64,000 nucleotides of DNA from Empedobacter stercoris (lineage in GTDB: Bacteria; Bacteroidota; Bacteroidia; Flavobacteriales; Weeksellaceae): assembly GCF_020281205.1 (NCBI RefSeq), contig NZ_JACXZC010000013.1, forward strand, positions 1 through 64,000, written 5' to 3'. The notes below the pieces were generated by a model. That model was not told where the DNA came from. It saw only the letters and a program-made list of their open reading frames with translations, and made no database searches. The position numbers and the translations under genes were made by a program. Shown here piece after piece: positions 53,677-60,908 of this stretch; positions within the stretch are counted from its first letter, which is position 1; every line of letters begins with the position of its first letter.

Positions 53677-54692
53677 TGAAAACAGTACTTATAACTGGCG
53701 TAGCTGGTTTCATAGGTTATCATTTAGCTGAAAAACTAATCGAAAAAGATATTCAAGTTGTTGGAATTGATAATATCAACGATTATTATGACGTTCAGTT
53801 AAAATATGATCGATTACACGAATTAGGAATTTCTCAAGAATTTGCATCACATTTTAATCAAAAGGTCGCCTCTTCTAAGCATGAAGAGAACATGATTTTC
53901 TATCGAATGAATTTGGAAGATAAACTCGAACTTTCTGAGTTATTTGATAAATATTCTTTTGATGTCGTGATTAATTTGGCTGCTCAAGCAGGAGTACGTT
54001 ACAGTATCGAAAACCCAGATGCCTACGGACAAAGCAATTTGGTTGGTTTCTTGAATATATTAGAATGTTGTCGTCATCATCAGGTGAAGAAATTGCTTTA
54101 TGCAAGTAGTTCAAGCATTTATGGAAACTCGTCTGATGTTCCTTTTACTACAGAACAAGCTGTCGATCATCCCATTAGTTTATACGCAGCAACGAAAAAA
54201 GCAAACGAATTAATGGCGCATGCTTACAGTCATTTGTACAATATTCAAACAATAGGCTTACGATTTTTTACCGTTTATGGCCCATGGGGAAGACCAGATA
54301 TGGCGATGTTTTTATTTACGAAAGCCATCTTAAATCATCAACCTGTGAAAGTGTTTAATCACGGCGATTTATCACGAGATTTCACCTATATCGATGATAT
54401 TATTCAAGGAATAACGAAAATACTTGAAGACAAACAAACAAACGAAACCTACCAGTTATACAATATAGGAAATAGCAAGCCTGTTCAGTTGATGGATTTT
54501 ATCAAAGAAGTAGAGAAATCAACAGGAGAACAAGCTATTTTAGAAATGTACCCTATGCAAGCGGGAGATGTCAATCAAACATGGGCGGATGTCCAAGAGT
54601 TGAAAGATAAATTTGGCTACAATCCATCTTATCCAGTGGACAAAGGCGTGTCTAATTTTGTACAATGGTATAGAAAATATTACAAGATATAA
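53676..54692 (+). CDS. UDP-glucuronate 4-epimerase-like (CapI/LpsL type SDR)
   Basis: 338 residues. The NAD loop is TGVAGFIGYHLAEKLIE, followed by GIDNINDYYDVQLKYDRL, the CapI/GalE-type segment, then LAAQAGVRYSIENPDAY, the YxxxK catalytic pair in YAATKKANELM and RFFTVYGPWGRPDMA. Would convert UDP-GlcA to UDP-GalA. It lies directly before and shares a base with a UDP-sugar dehydrogenase, the expected pair. Confidence 0.88.
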   Translation: MKTVLITGVAGFIGYHLAEKLIEKDIQVVGIDNINDYYDVQLKYDRLHELGISQEFASHFNQKVASSKHEENMIFYRMNLEDKLELSELFDKYSFDVVINLAAQAGVRYSIENPDAYGQSNLVGFLNILECCRHHQVKKLLYASSSSIYGNSSDVPFTTEQAVDHPISLYAATKKANELMAHAYSHLYNIQTIGLRFFTVYGPWGRPDMAMFLFTKAILNHQPVKVFNHGDLSRDFTYIDDIIQGITKILEDKQTNETYQLYNIGNSKPVQLMDFIKEVEKSTGEQAILEMYPMQAGDVNQTWADVQELKDKFGYNPSYPVDKGVSNFVQWYRKYYKI

Positions 54693-56035
54693 TGAATCAA
54701 CAACATAAAATAGCAATTATCGGTTTAGGATACGTAGGTTTACCTTTAGCACGGTTATTTGCAACAAAATACCCTGTTGTTGGGTTTGATATTCATCAGC
54801 AACGAATTGTTGAATTAAACAATGGAATAGATTCAACTTTAGAGGTAGAGAATGAGGTGTTACAAAATGTTTTAGTCAATAATAATCCCTTTATTTGTCT
54901 CCCTGAGCTTGTCGAAGGAATTCAAAATGGATTATTTTGCTCATCAAACATAGAAGATATCAAAGATGCATCAATCTACATTGTAACGGTTCCAACTCCT
55001 GTAGATAAGAATAATCGACCAGACTTGACTCCTTTGAAAAAAGCTTCGGAAACGGTAGGTAAAGTGTTGAAACCAAATGATATTGTTATTTATGAATCTA
55101 CGGTTTATCCAGGTGTTACAGAAGAAGAATGTATTCCAGTATTGGAACATTCTTCGGGATTGAAGTTTAACCAAGATTTTTATGCGGGATATTCACCAGA
55201 GCGAATTAATCCAGGAGACAAAAAGCATACGGTTGAAAAGATCTTGAAGGTTACCTCAGGTTCTACTCCAGAAATAGGAAAAATTGTAGACGATTTATAT
55301 CGTTCAGTAATCGTTGCAGGTACACATTTGGCACCAACCATAAAAGTGGCAGAAGCATCAAAGGTGATTGAGAATTCGCAACGTGATATTAACATTGCTT
55401 TTATCAATGAATTATCGAAGATTTTTTCTTTGATGGACATTGATACCAATGATGTATTAGAAGCTGCAGGTACTAAATGGAATTTTTTACCATTCAAACC
55501 AGGGCTTGTAGGCGGTCATTGTATTGGTGTTGATCCTTTTTATTTGGCACAAAAAGCACAAGAAATAGGTTATTATTCTGAGCTGATATTAGCAGCAAGA
55601 CGACTAAATGACTCGATGGGAGTATTTGTTGCCTCTCAGATTGTTAAATTGTTAATAAACAATGATATCAAAGTTAAAGGAGCTAAAGTTCTAAATTTAG
55701 GAATTACCTTTAAAGAAAATTGCCCCGATATACGAAATTCAAAAGCAATTGATGTGATTCATGCTTTAGAAGAATATGGAATAGAGGTGACAACGTTAGA
55801 CCCTTGGGCTAACCCAGATGAGGTAAACCATGAATACGGAATAACTTTTTGTAATACATTGGATCAGGTTTTCCAGTTCACCAGTTCACCAGTTCACCAA
55901 TTCGACGCCATTATCTTGACTGTTTCACACGACGAATTTTTAAATCTTCAGTTAACTGATTATTTAAAAGAAAACGGAGTGATTTATGATGTAAAAGGGG
56001 CTTTGCCTAAAGAAAAAGTAAATAAAAGACTGTAA
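54692..56035 (+). CDS. UDP-sugar dehydrogenase (TviB/WbpO type), paralogue 1
   Basis: 447 residues of the UDP-glucose/UDP-N-acetylhexosamine 6-dehydrogenase family. N-terminal NAD domain [15 protein letters not shown], central [15 protein letters not shown] and [17 protein letters not shown], catalytic Cys in [17 protein letters not shown], and C-terminal [22 protein letters not shown]. Two in-frame insertions are unusual: PELVEG near residue 72, spelled by a dispersed repeat, and FTSSPVHQF near residue 395, spelled by 8-base repeats. Oxidises a UDP-hexose(NAc) to the uronate. Its stop and the rfbC start overlap by one base. Confidence 0.93.
   Translation: MNQQHKIAIIGLGYVGLPLARLFATKYPVVGFDIHQQRIVELNNGIDSTLEVENEVLQNVLVNNNPFICLPELVEGIQNGLFCSSNIEDIKDASIYIVTVPTPVDKNNRPDLTPLKKASETVGKVLKPNDIVIYESTVYPGVTEEECIPVLEHSSGLKFNQDFYAGYSPERINPGDKKHTVEKILKVTSGSTPEIGKIVDDLYRSVIVAGTHLAPTIKVAEASKVIENSQRDINIAFINELSKIFSLMDIDTNDVLEAAGTKWNFLPFKPGLVGGHCIGVDPFYLAQKAQEIGYYSELILAARRLNDSMGVFVASQIVKLLINNDIKVKGAKVLNLGITFKENCPDIRNSKAIDVIHALEEYGIEVTTLDPWANPDEVNHEYGITFCNTLDQVFQFTSSPVHQFDAIILTVSHDEFLNLQLTDYLKENGVIYDVKGALPKEKVNKRL
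54901..54918 (+). repeat. CCCTGAGCTTGTCGAAGG dispersed-repeat element inside a coding gene
   Basis: This 18-mer is, from memory, a widespread REP-like sequence in bacterial genomes whose translations read PELVEG or LSLSKG. Here it is in frame and adds residues in a loop before GLFCSSNIEDI. It occurs once in the window. Confidence 0.6.
55873..55904 (+). repeat. In-gene 8-base tandem repeat (paralogue 1)
   Basis: Three exact CCAGTTCA units (55873-55896) and one degenerate unit (CCAATTCG). It encodes QFTSSPVHQF in a loop before FDAIILTV of the dehydrogenase. Confidence 0.85.
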
Positions 56036-56610
56036 TGAAAGCAACAGAGTCAAAATTAAAAGGTTGTTTTATTTTAGAACCAACTGTTTTTGAAGATTCG
56101 AGAGGGTATTTCTTCGAATCGTATAACGAAGGAAAGTTGGAAGAAATTTTGGGATACAAACCAACTTTTGTACAAGATAATCAGTCTCGTTCGTCTTATG
56201 GCGTTGTTCGTGGGTTGCACATGCAAGCAGGAGAGTACGCACAAGCAAAATTAGTACGTGTAGTAGAAGGAGCTGTGCTTGATGTCGCAGTAGATGTACG
56301 TCCAGGTTCAGAAACCTATGGACAAGCTGTCGCAGTAGAATTATCAGCAGAAAATAAAAAACAATTGTTTATTCCGAGAGGCTTTTTACATGGTTTTTCG
56401 GTGATTTCAGAAACAGCAACATTTTTCTATAAATGCGATAATGGGTACAACAAAGCGTCTGAAGATGGCGTGTATCCTTTAGACATCGAACTGAATATAG
56501 ATTGGCAAATTCCAACAGATAAAATGATAATTTCTGAAAAGGATCAAGAAGCACAGTCGTTTGGAGAGTTTAAGGTGAAGAAGTTAACAAGTGAAGAAGT
56601 GAACAAGTGA
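56035..56610 (+). CDS. rfbC: dTDP-4-dehydrorhamnose 3,5-epimerase
   Basis: 191 residues, RmlC cupin. FEDSRGYFFESYNEGKL, QDNQSRSSYGVVRGLHMQ (catalytic His) and RGFLHGFSVISETATFFYKCDNGYNKASE (Tyr/Asp region) are clear. Third step of dTDP-L-rhamnose synthesis. The last about 12 residues (VKKLTSEEVNK) and the stop codon lie in repeat units, so the C-terminus is repeat-derived and longer than usual. It follows the dehydrogenase with a one-base overlap. Confidence 0.95.
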   Translation: MKATESKLKGCFILEPTVFEDSRGYFFESYNEGKLEEILGYKPTFVQDNQSRSSYGVVRGLHMQAGEYAQAKLVRVVEGAVLDVAVDVRPGSETYGQAVAVELSAENKKQLFIPRGFLHGFSVISETATFFYKCDNGYNKASEDGVYPLDIELNIDWQIPTDKMIISEKDQEAQSFGEFKVKKLTSEEVNK

Positions 56611-56708
56611 AGAGGTTACAAGTTTACAAGTTCACAAGTTTACAAGTTTACACGTTTACAAGTTCACATGATCACAAGTTTACACGTTCACACGTTCACA
56701 AGTTTCAC
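56575..56708 (+). repeat. 8-base-period repeat array A
   Basis: Begins inside the rfbC 3' end with purine-rich units (AAGAAGTT, AACAAGTG) and changes near 56613 to ACAAGTTT / ACAAGTTC / ACACGTTT / ACATGATC units. It ends 14 bases before the four-helix-bundle gene. Unit core close to YACAAGTT, period 8. Confidence 0.9.
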
Positions 56709-56722
56709 ATAAAATACAATAG

Positions 56723-57085
56723 ATGAAGAGCCATAAGGATTTATTAGTATATCAGAAATCATTAGATCTGGTCACAAATATTTATTCTATTACAGATTGC
56801 TTCCCAAAAGAAGAGCAATTTGGTTTGACAAACCAATTAAGAAGAGCATCAGTATCTGTCCCTTCTAATATTGCGGAAGGAGCTGGAAGAAAAAGTAAAA
56901 AAGAATTTATTCATTTTTTGTACATCGCTTTAGGCTCATTGAATGAAATTGAAACACAATTAGAAATATCTAAAAGATTAAATTATATAAGTAATTTAGA
57001 TGATTTTGATACACAATTTTTACACATCAAAAGAATGCTCTTAAAATTAATCGAATCATTGAAAAGGGATATTGAAGAAGGTTAA
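56723..57085 (+). CDS. Four-helix-bundle protein (S23 / 23S rRNA intervening-sequence protein family)
   Basis: 120 residues of PF05635 type: LLVYQKSLDLVTNIYSITDCFPKEEQFGLTNQLRRASVSVPSNIAEG with the conserved RRAxxSxxxNIAEG block, then ALGSLNEIETQLEIS. All-helical and pentameric in known relatives; the DGR accessory protein Avd has the same fold. No reverse transcriptase, template repeat or 23S rRNA is nearby. The stop codon TAA is inside the first unit of array B and array A ends 14 bases before the start, so the gene is enclosed by repeats. Nucleic-acid binding is plausible from the fold and basic surface; its role here is unknown. Confidence 0.9.
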   Translation: MKSHKDLLVYQKSLDLVTNIYSITDCFPKEEQFGLTNQLRRASVSVPSNIAEGAGRKSKKEFIHFLYIALGSLNEIETQLEISKRLNYISNLDDFDTQFLHIKRMLLKLIESLKRDIEEG

Positions 57086-57465
57086 CAAGTGAAGAAGGTT
57101 AACAAGTGAAGAAGTTAACAAGTGAAGAAGTTAACAAGTGAAGAAGTTAACAAGTGAAGAAGTTAACAAGTGAAGAAGTGAAGGAGTTTACAAGTTCACA
57201 TGATCACAAGTTTACACGTTTACAAGTTCACAAGTTTACCCGTTTACAAGTTCACAAGTTCACATGATCACAAGTTTACACGTTTACAAGTTCACAAGTT
57301 TACATGATCACACGTTCACACGTTTACAAGTTCACAAGTTTACAAGTTCACAAGTTCACACGTTTACAAGTTCACACGTTTACAAGTTCACAAGTTTACA
57401 CGTTCACATGATCACAAGTTTACAAGTTTACAAGTTCACTCTTTCACCCTTTAACCATCTAACAA
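57074..57465 (+). repeat. 8-base-period repeat array B (about 390 bases)
   Basis: Starts in the last codons of the four-helix-bundle gene with two 17-base copies (57074-57107) and four exact 16-base copies (57108-57171) of GAAGAAGTTAACAAGT, then switches to YACAAGTT-type units to about 57440 and degenerate TTCACTCT-like units to 57465. Two 49-base stretches, 57191-57239 and 57255-57303, are identical, 64 bases apart. This fills the 389-base gap before rfbA; I see no gene in it. Confidence 0.92.
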
Positions 57466-57474
57466 GAAAAAAAC

Positions 57475-58335
57475 ATGAAAGGAATAATATTAGCAGGAGG
57501 ATCAGGAACGCGATTACATCCATTGACGTTGGCTGTAAGTAAGCAATTGATGCCGGTATATGATAAACCAATGATTTATTACCCTTTGTCAACCTTAATG
57601 TTGGCAGGGATTAACGAAATTTTGATTATTTCTACGCCTCACGATTTACCTCATTTCGAAAAATTATTAGGCGACGGCTCTCAAATCGGATGTAAATTTT
57701 CGTATAAAGAACAACCAAGTCCAGATGGATTGGCACAAGCCTTTATTTTGGGAGAAGAATTTATTGGAAATGATAAAGTAGCCTTAATCTTGGGTGACAA
57801 TATATTTTACGCTTCTGGAATGTCTAAATTATTACAAGATTCAGCAGATCCAGATGGTGGCTTGGTTTTTGCTTATCAGGTGAGCGATCCCGAACGATAC
57901 GGAGTAGTTGAATTTAACGAGCAAAATGAAGTTGTTTCAATTGAAGAAAAACCAACTGAACCCAAGTCAAATTATGCCGTTCCAGGTTTGTATTTCTATG
58001 ACAATGATGTGGTAGAAATTGCAAAAAATATAAAACCATCGCCAAGAGGAGAATTAGAGATCACAGATATCAATGCCGAATACTTGAAAAGAGGAAAGTT
58101 GAAAGTTGGTGTTTTCGATCGTGGTACAGCTTGGTTGGATACTGGAACAATCAATTCATTGATGCAAGCTGGTCAATTTGTTCAAGTCATCGAAGAACGT
58201 CAAGGAATGAAAATAGGAGCTATAGAAGAAGTGGCGTATCGTATGGGATACATTACAAAAGAAGAATTAATGAATATTGCAGAACCACTAAAGAAAAGTG
58301 GGTACGGCGAATATTTGATGAAAATAATAAAATAA
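57475..58335 (+). CDS. rfbA: Glucose-1-phosphate thymidylyltransferase
   Basis: 286 residues. [34 protein letters not shown] is the RmlA signature, and [26 protein letters not shown] and [11 protein letters not shown] the remaining core. Makes dTDP-glucose. First step of the rhamnose route whose third step (rfbC) lies on the other side of the arrays; rfbB and rfbD are not in the window. Start at 57475 matches the family exactly. Confidence 0.97.
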   Translation: MKGIILAGGSGTRLHPLTLAVSKQLMPVYDKPMIYYPLSTLMLAGINEILIISTPHDLPHFEKLLGDGSQIGCKFSYKEQPSPDGLAQAFILGEEFIGNDKVALILGDNIFYASGMSKLLQDSADPDGGLVFAYQVSDPERYGVVEFNEQNEVVSIEEKPTEPKSNYAVPGLYFYDNDVVEIAKNIKPSPRGELEITDINAEYLKRGKLKVGVFDRGTAWLDTGTINSLMQAGQFVQVIEERQGMKIGAIEEVAYRMGYITKEELMNIAEPLKKSGYGEYLMKIIK

Positions 58336-58355
58336 TTTAAAGACATAATAGTGTT

Positions 58356-59324
58356 ATGAAACATATATTAATCACAGGAGGAGCTGGATTTATCGGGTCT
58401 AATCTTACAGAATATTTTTTAGGAAAGGACTATAAAGTAACATGCCTAGATAATTTTGCAACTGGTCATCGTCATAATATAGAACCTTTTTTTTCAAATC
58501 CTAACTATACATTAATCGAAGGAGATATCCGTGACTTAGAAACTTGTCAAAAAGCAGTGGATGGTGTTGATTATATTTTACATCAAGCAGCTTTAGGATC
58601 AGTACCTCGTTCTATTAATGATCCAATAACTTCGAATGAGGTGAATGTTTCAGGTTTTTTAAATATGTTGGTAGCAGCTCGTGATGCTGGAGTTAAGCGT
58701 TTTGTCTATGCAGCTTCTTCATCAACGTATGGAGATTCAGAAAACTTACCAAAAGTTGAAGACATAATTGGAAAACCACTATCTCCTTATGCAATTACTA
58801 AATATGTGAACGAGTTATATGCCGATATTTTTTCTAAAACCTACGGATTATCTTGTATAGGCTTACGTTATTTCAATGTGTTTGGACGACGTCAAGATCC
58901 AAACGGAGCTTATGCAGCTGTGATTCCTTTATTTGTGAAACAATTTATGAATCATGAATCTCCAAAAATAAATGGAACAGGAGATTATTCAAGAGATTTT
59001 ACGTACATTGACAATGTCATTCAGATGAACGAACGTGCGATGTTAACAGAAAATGAAGAAGCAACAAATACCGTTTACAACACAGCAGTAGGAGATCGAA
59101 CAACCTTAAACGATTTAGTGAGATATTTACGTGAATATTTAAGCGAATACGATGCTGATATTGCAACTGTAGAAGCAATTCATGGACCAAATCGTGTTGG
59201 AGATATTCCTCATTCACTAGCATCTATAGAGAAAGCGAAAACATTATTAGGGTATCAACCAACACATACAATAGACAAAGGCTTGAAAGAAGCTGTAAAA
59301 TGGTATTGGGATAATTTGAAATAA
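58356..59324 (+). CDS. UDP-GlcNAc C4-epimerase-like (TviC/WbpP type SDR)
   Basis: 322 residues. TGGAGFIGSNL (NAD), DNFATGHRHNIE, HQAALGSVPRSINDP (WbpP-type substrate loop), SSSTYGD and YAITKYVNELYAD (YxxxK), and RYFNVFGRRQDPNGAYAAVIP. Converts UDP-GlcNAc(A) to the Gal form. It partners with the dehydrogenase downstream; together they make UDP-GalNAcA as in Vi antigen synthesis. The array follows directly after its stop codon. Confidence 0.92.
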   Translation: MKHILITGGAGFIGSNLTEYFLGKDYKVTCLDNFATGHRHNIEPFFSNPNYTLIEGDIRDLETCQKAVDGVDYILHQAALGSVPRSINDPITSNEVNVSGFLNMLVAARDAGVKRFVYAASSSTYGDSENLPKVEDIIGKPLSPYAITKYVNELYADIFSKTYGLSCIGLRYFNVFGRRQDPNGAYAAVIPLFVKQFMNHESPKINGTGDYSRDFTYIDNVIQMNERAMLTENEEATNTVYNTAVGDRTTLNDLVRYLREYLSEYDADIATVEAIHGPNRVGDIPHSLASIEKAKTLLGYQPTHTIDKGLKEAVKWYWDNLK

Positions 59325-59325
59325 A

Positions 59326-59540
59326 GAATAAGAGAATAAGTGAAAAGGTGAAGAGGTGAAGAGGTGAAGAGGTGAAGGAGTTAACAAGTGAAGAAGTGAA
59401 GGAGTAAAAAAGTTACACGTTTACAAGTTCACAGTTTTACAGGTTCACAAGTTCACAATTTACAAGTGAAGAAGTGAAGAAGTTACAAGTTTACACGTTT
59501 ACAAGTTCACAGGTTTACACGTTCACACATTTACACGATT
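59326..59540 (+). repeat. 8-base-period repeat array C
   Basis: Starts two bases after the TviC-like stop with purine-rich units (GTGAAGAG, AACAAGTG), goes to ACACGTTT/ACAAGTTC units, returns to purine-rich GTGAAGAAGTGAAGAAG units, then again ACAAGTTT units. Some units vary by one base, so it is older or less homogeneous than array B. It ends 17 bases before the next start. Confidence 0.88.
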
Positions 59541-59557
59541 AATCATAAAATAAACAC

Positions 59558-60901
59558 ATGAATACACAACACAAAATAGCAGTTATCGGTTTAGGGTACG
59601 TAGGTTTACCTTTAGCACGATTATTTGCAACAAAATTTCCAACAGTAGGATTTGATATCAATCAAAAACGTATCAACGAATTAAATCAAGGACGCGACTT
59701 AACATTAGAGGTTTCTGATGAAGTATTACAATCAGTTTTAGTAACTGAGAATCCAATTTTATCTAAACAATTAAACAATTCATCAGTTCAACTAACCACT
59801 GGTTTATATTGTTCTTCAAATTTAGACGACATCCAAGATGCCAATGTGTACGTAGTAACCGTTCCAACACCTGTAGATAAGCACAACCGTCCAGATTTAA
59901 CGCCTTTATATAAATCGTCTGAAACTGTTGGGAAAGTTTTATCAAAAGGTGATATTGTGATTTATGAATCAACTGTTTATCCAGGAGTAACAGAAGAAGA
60001 ATGTATTCCTGTTTTGGAAAAAGTATCTGGTCTTAAATTCAATAAAGATTTCTTTGCAGGCTATTCTCCAGAACGTATCAATCCAGGAGATAAAGAACAT
60101 ACAGTAGAAAAAATATTAAAAGTAACTTCAGGTTCTACTCCAGAAATAGGAGTTATTGTAAATGATATTTACAAATCAGTGATTGTTGCAGGAACGCATT
60201 TAGCTCCAACAATTAAAGTTGCGGAAGCAGCTAAAGTAATTGAAAACTCGCAACGCGATATCAATATTGCTTTTGTGAACGAATTGGCAAAAATTTTCAA
60301 TTTATTAGAGATCGATACACATGCAGTTTTAGAAGCGGCAGGAACTAAATGGAATTTCTTGCCTTTCAAACCAGGATTAGTAGGAGGACACTGTATAGGT
60401 GTTGATCCATATTACTTGGCACAAAAAGCACAAGAAAAAGGATATCATCCAGAAATTATCTTGGCGGGTCGTCGTTTAAACGATTCGATGGGTGAGTATG
60501 TAGCTTCGCAAGTGGTGAAAACCATGATCAAAAAAGGGATTAAAGTAAACGGCGCAAAAGTCTTGAATTTGGGTATTACCTTCAAAGAAAATTGTCCCGA
60601 TGTACGCAACACCAAAGCAGTAGATGTCATCCAGGCCTTAGAAGATTATGCTTTAGAGGTCGTGACTTATGACCCTTGGGCAAACCCAGCAGAAGTACAA
60701 CATGAGTATGGAATTTCTTCTACAGATTCGTTAGAACAAGTTCACAAGTTCACAAGTTCACAAGCTCACTTTTTTGATGCCATCATCCTAACTGTTGCCC
60801 ATAAGGAATTTTTAAACTTAGACTTAAGTCAATACCTGAAAGAAGGGGGAATGGTATATGATGTGAAGGGTATTTTAGAACAAGCGGATAATAGATTGTA
60901 G
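59558..60901 (+). CDS. UDP-sugar dehydrogenase (TviB/WbpO type), paralogue 2
   Basis: 447 residues, a close paralogue of the gene at 54692 with the same length and motifs ([49 protein letters not shown]). Likely oxidises UDP-GlcNAc to UDP-GlcNAcA. A degenerate 8-base repeat (59764-59799) encodes an extra loop near residue 75 ([13 protein letters not shown]) and four repeat units at 60736-60767 encode [10 protein letters not shown] near residue 394. Both insertions lie where paralogue 1 also has one. Starts 17 bases after array C. Confidence 0.93.
   Translation: MNTQHKIAVIGLGYVGLPLARLFATKFPTVGFDINQKRINELNQGRDLTLEVSDEVLQSVLVTENPILSKQLNNSSVQLTTGLYCSSNLDDIQDANVYVVTVPTPVDKHNRPDLTPLYKSSETVGKVLSKGDIVIYESTVYPGVTEEECIPVLEKVSGLKFNKDFFAGYSPERINPGDKEHTVEKILKVTSGSTPEIGVIVNDIYKSVIVAGTHLAPTIKVAEAAKVIENSQRDINIAFVNELAKIFNLLEIDTHAVLEAAGTKWNFLPFKPGLVGGHCIGVDPYYLAQKAQEKGYHPEIILAGRRLNDSMGEYVASQVVKTMIKKGIKVNGAKVLNLGITFKENCPDVRNTKAVDVIQALEDYALEVVTYDPWANPAEVQHEYGISSTDSLEQVHKFTSSQAHFFDAIILTVAHKEFLNLDLSQYLKEGGMVYDVKGILEQADNRL
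59764..59799 (+). repeat. In-gene degenerate 8-base repeat, loop 1 (paralogue 2)
   Basis: Units TAAACAAT, TAAACAAT, TCATCAGT, TCAACTAA. Each is one or two changes from the array unit in the right phase. It encodes an extra loop. Confidence 0.6.
60736..60767 (+). repeat. In-gene 8-base tandem repeat, loop 2 (paralogue 2)
   Basis: ACAAGTTC three times and ACAAGCTC once. It encodes [10 protein letters not shown]. The same peptide, VHKFTSSQ, is what the arrays would encode in one frame. Confidence 0.88.
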
Positions 60902-60908
60902 ATTTATA

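Noticed and set aside
56723-57085. Diversity-generating retroelement accessory gene (Avd)
   Set aside because: No reverse transcriptase or template/variable repeat pair is in the window; the gene fits the general S23 family.
56575-57465. CRISPR array
   Set aside because: There are no unique spacers and no fixed repeat of 25-40 bases; the period is 8 and the units are degenerate.
57264-57542. 92-residue reading frame across array B and into rfbA
   Set aside because: It is the repeat read in one frame (VHKFTSSQ-like octapeptides) and then runs into rfbA out of frame. No start signal; a product of the repeat, not a gene.
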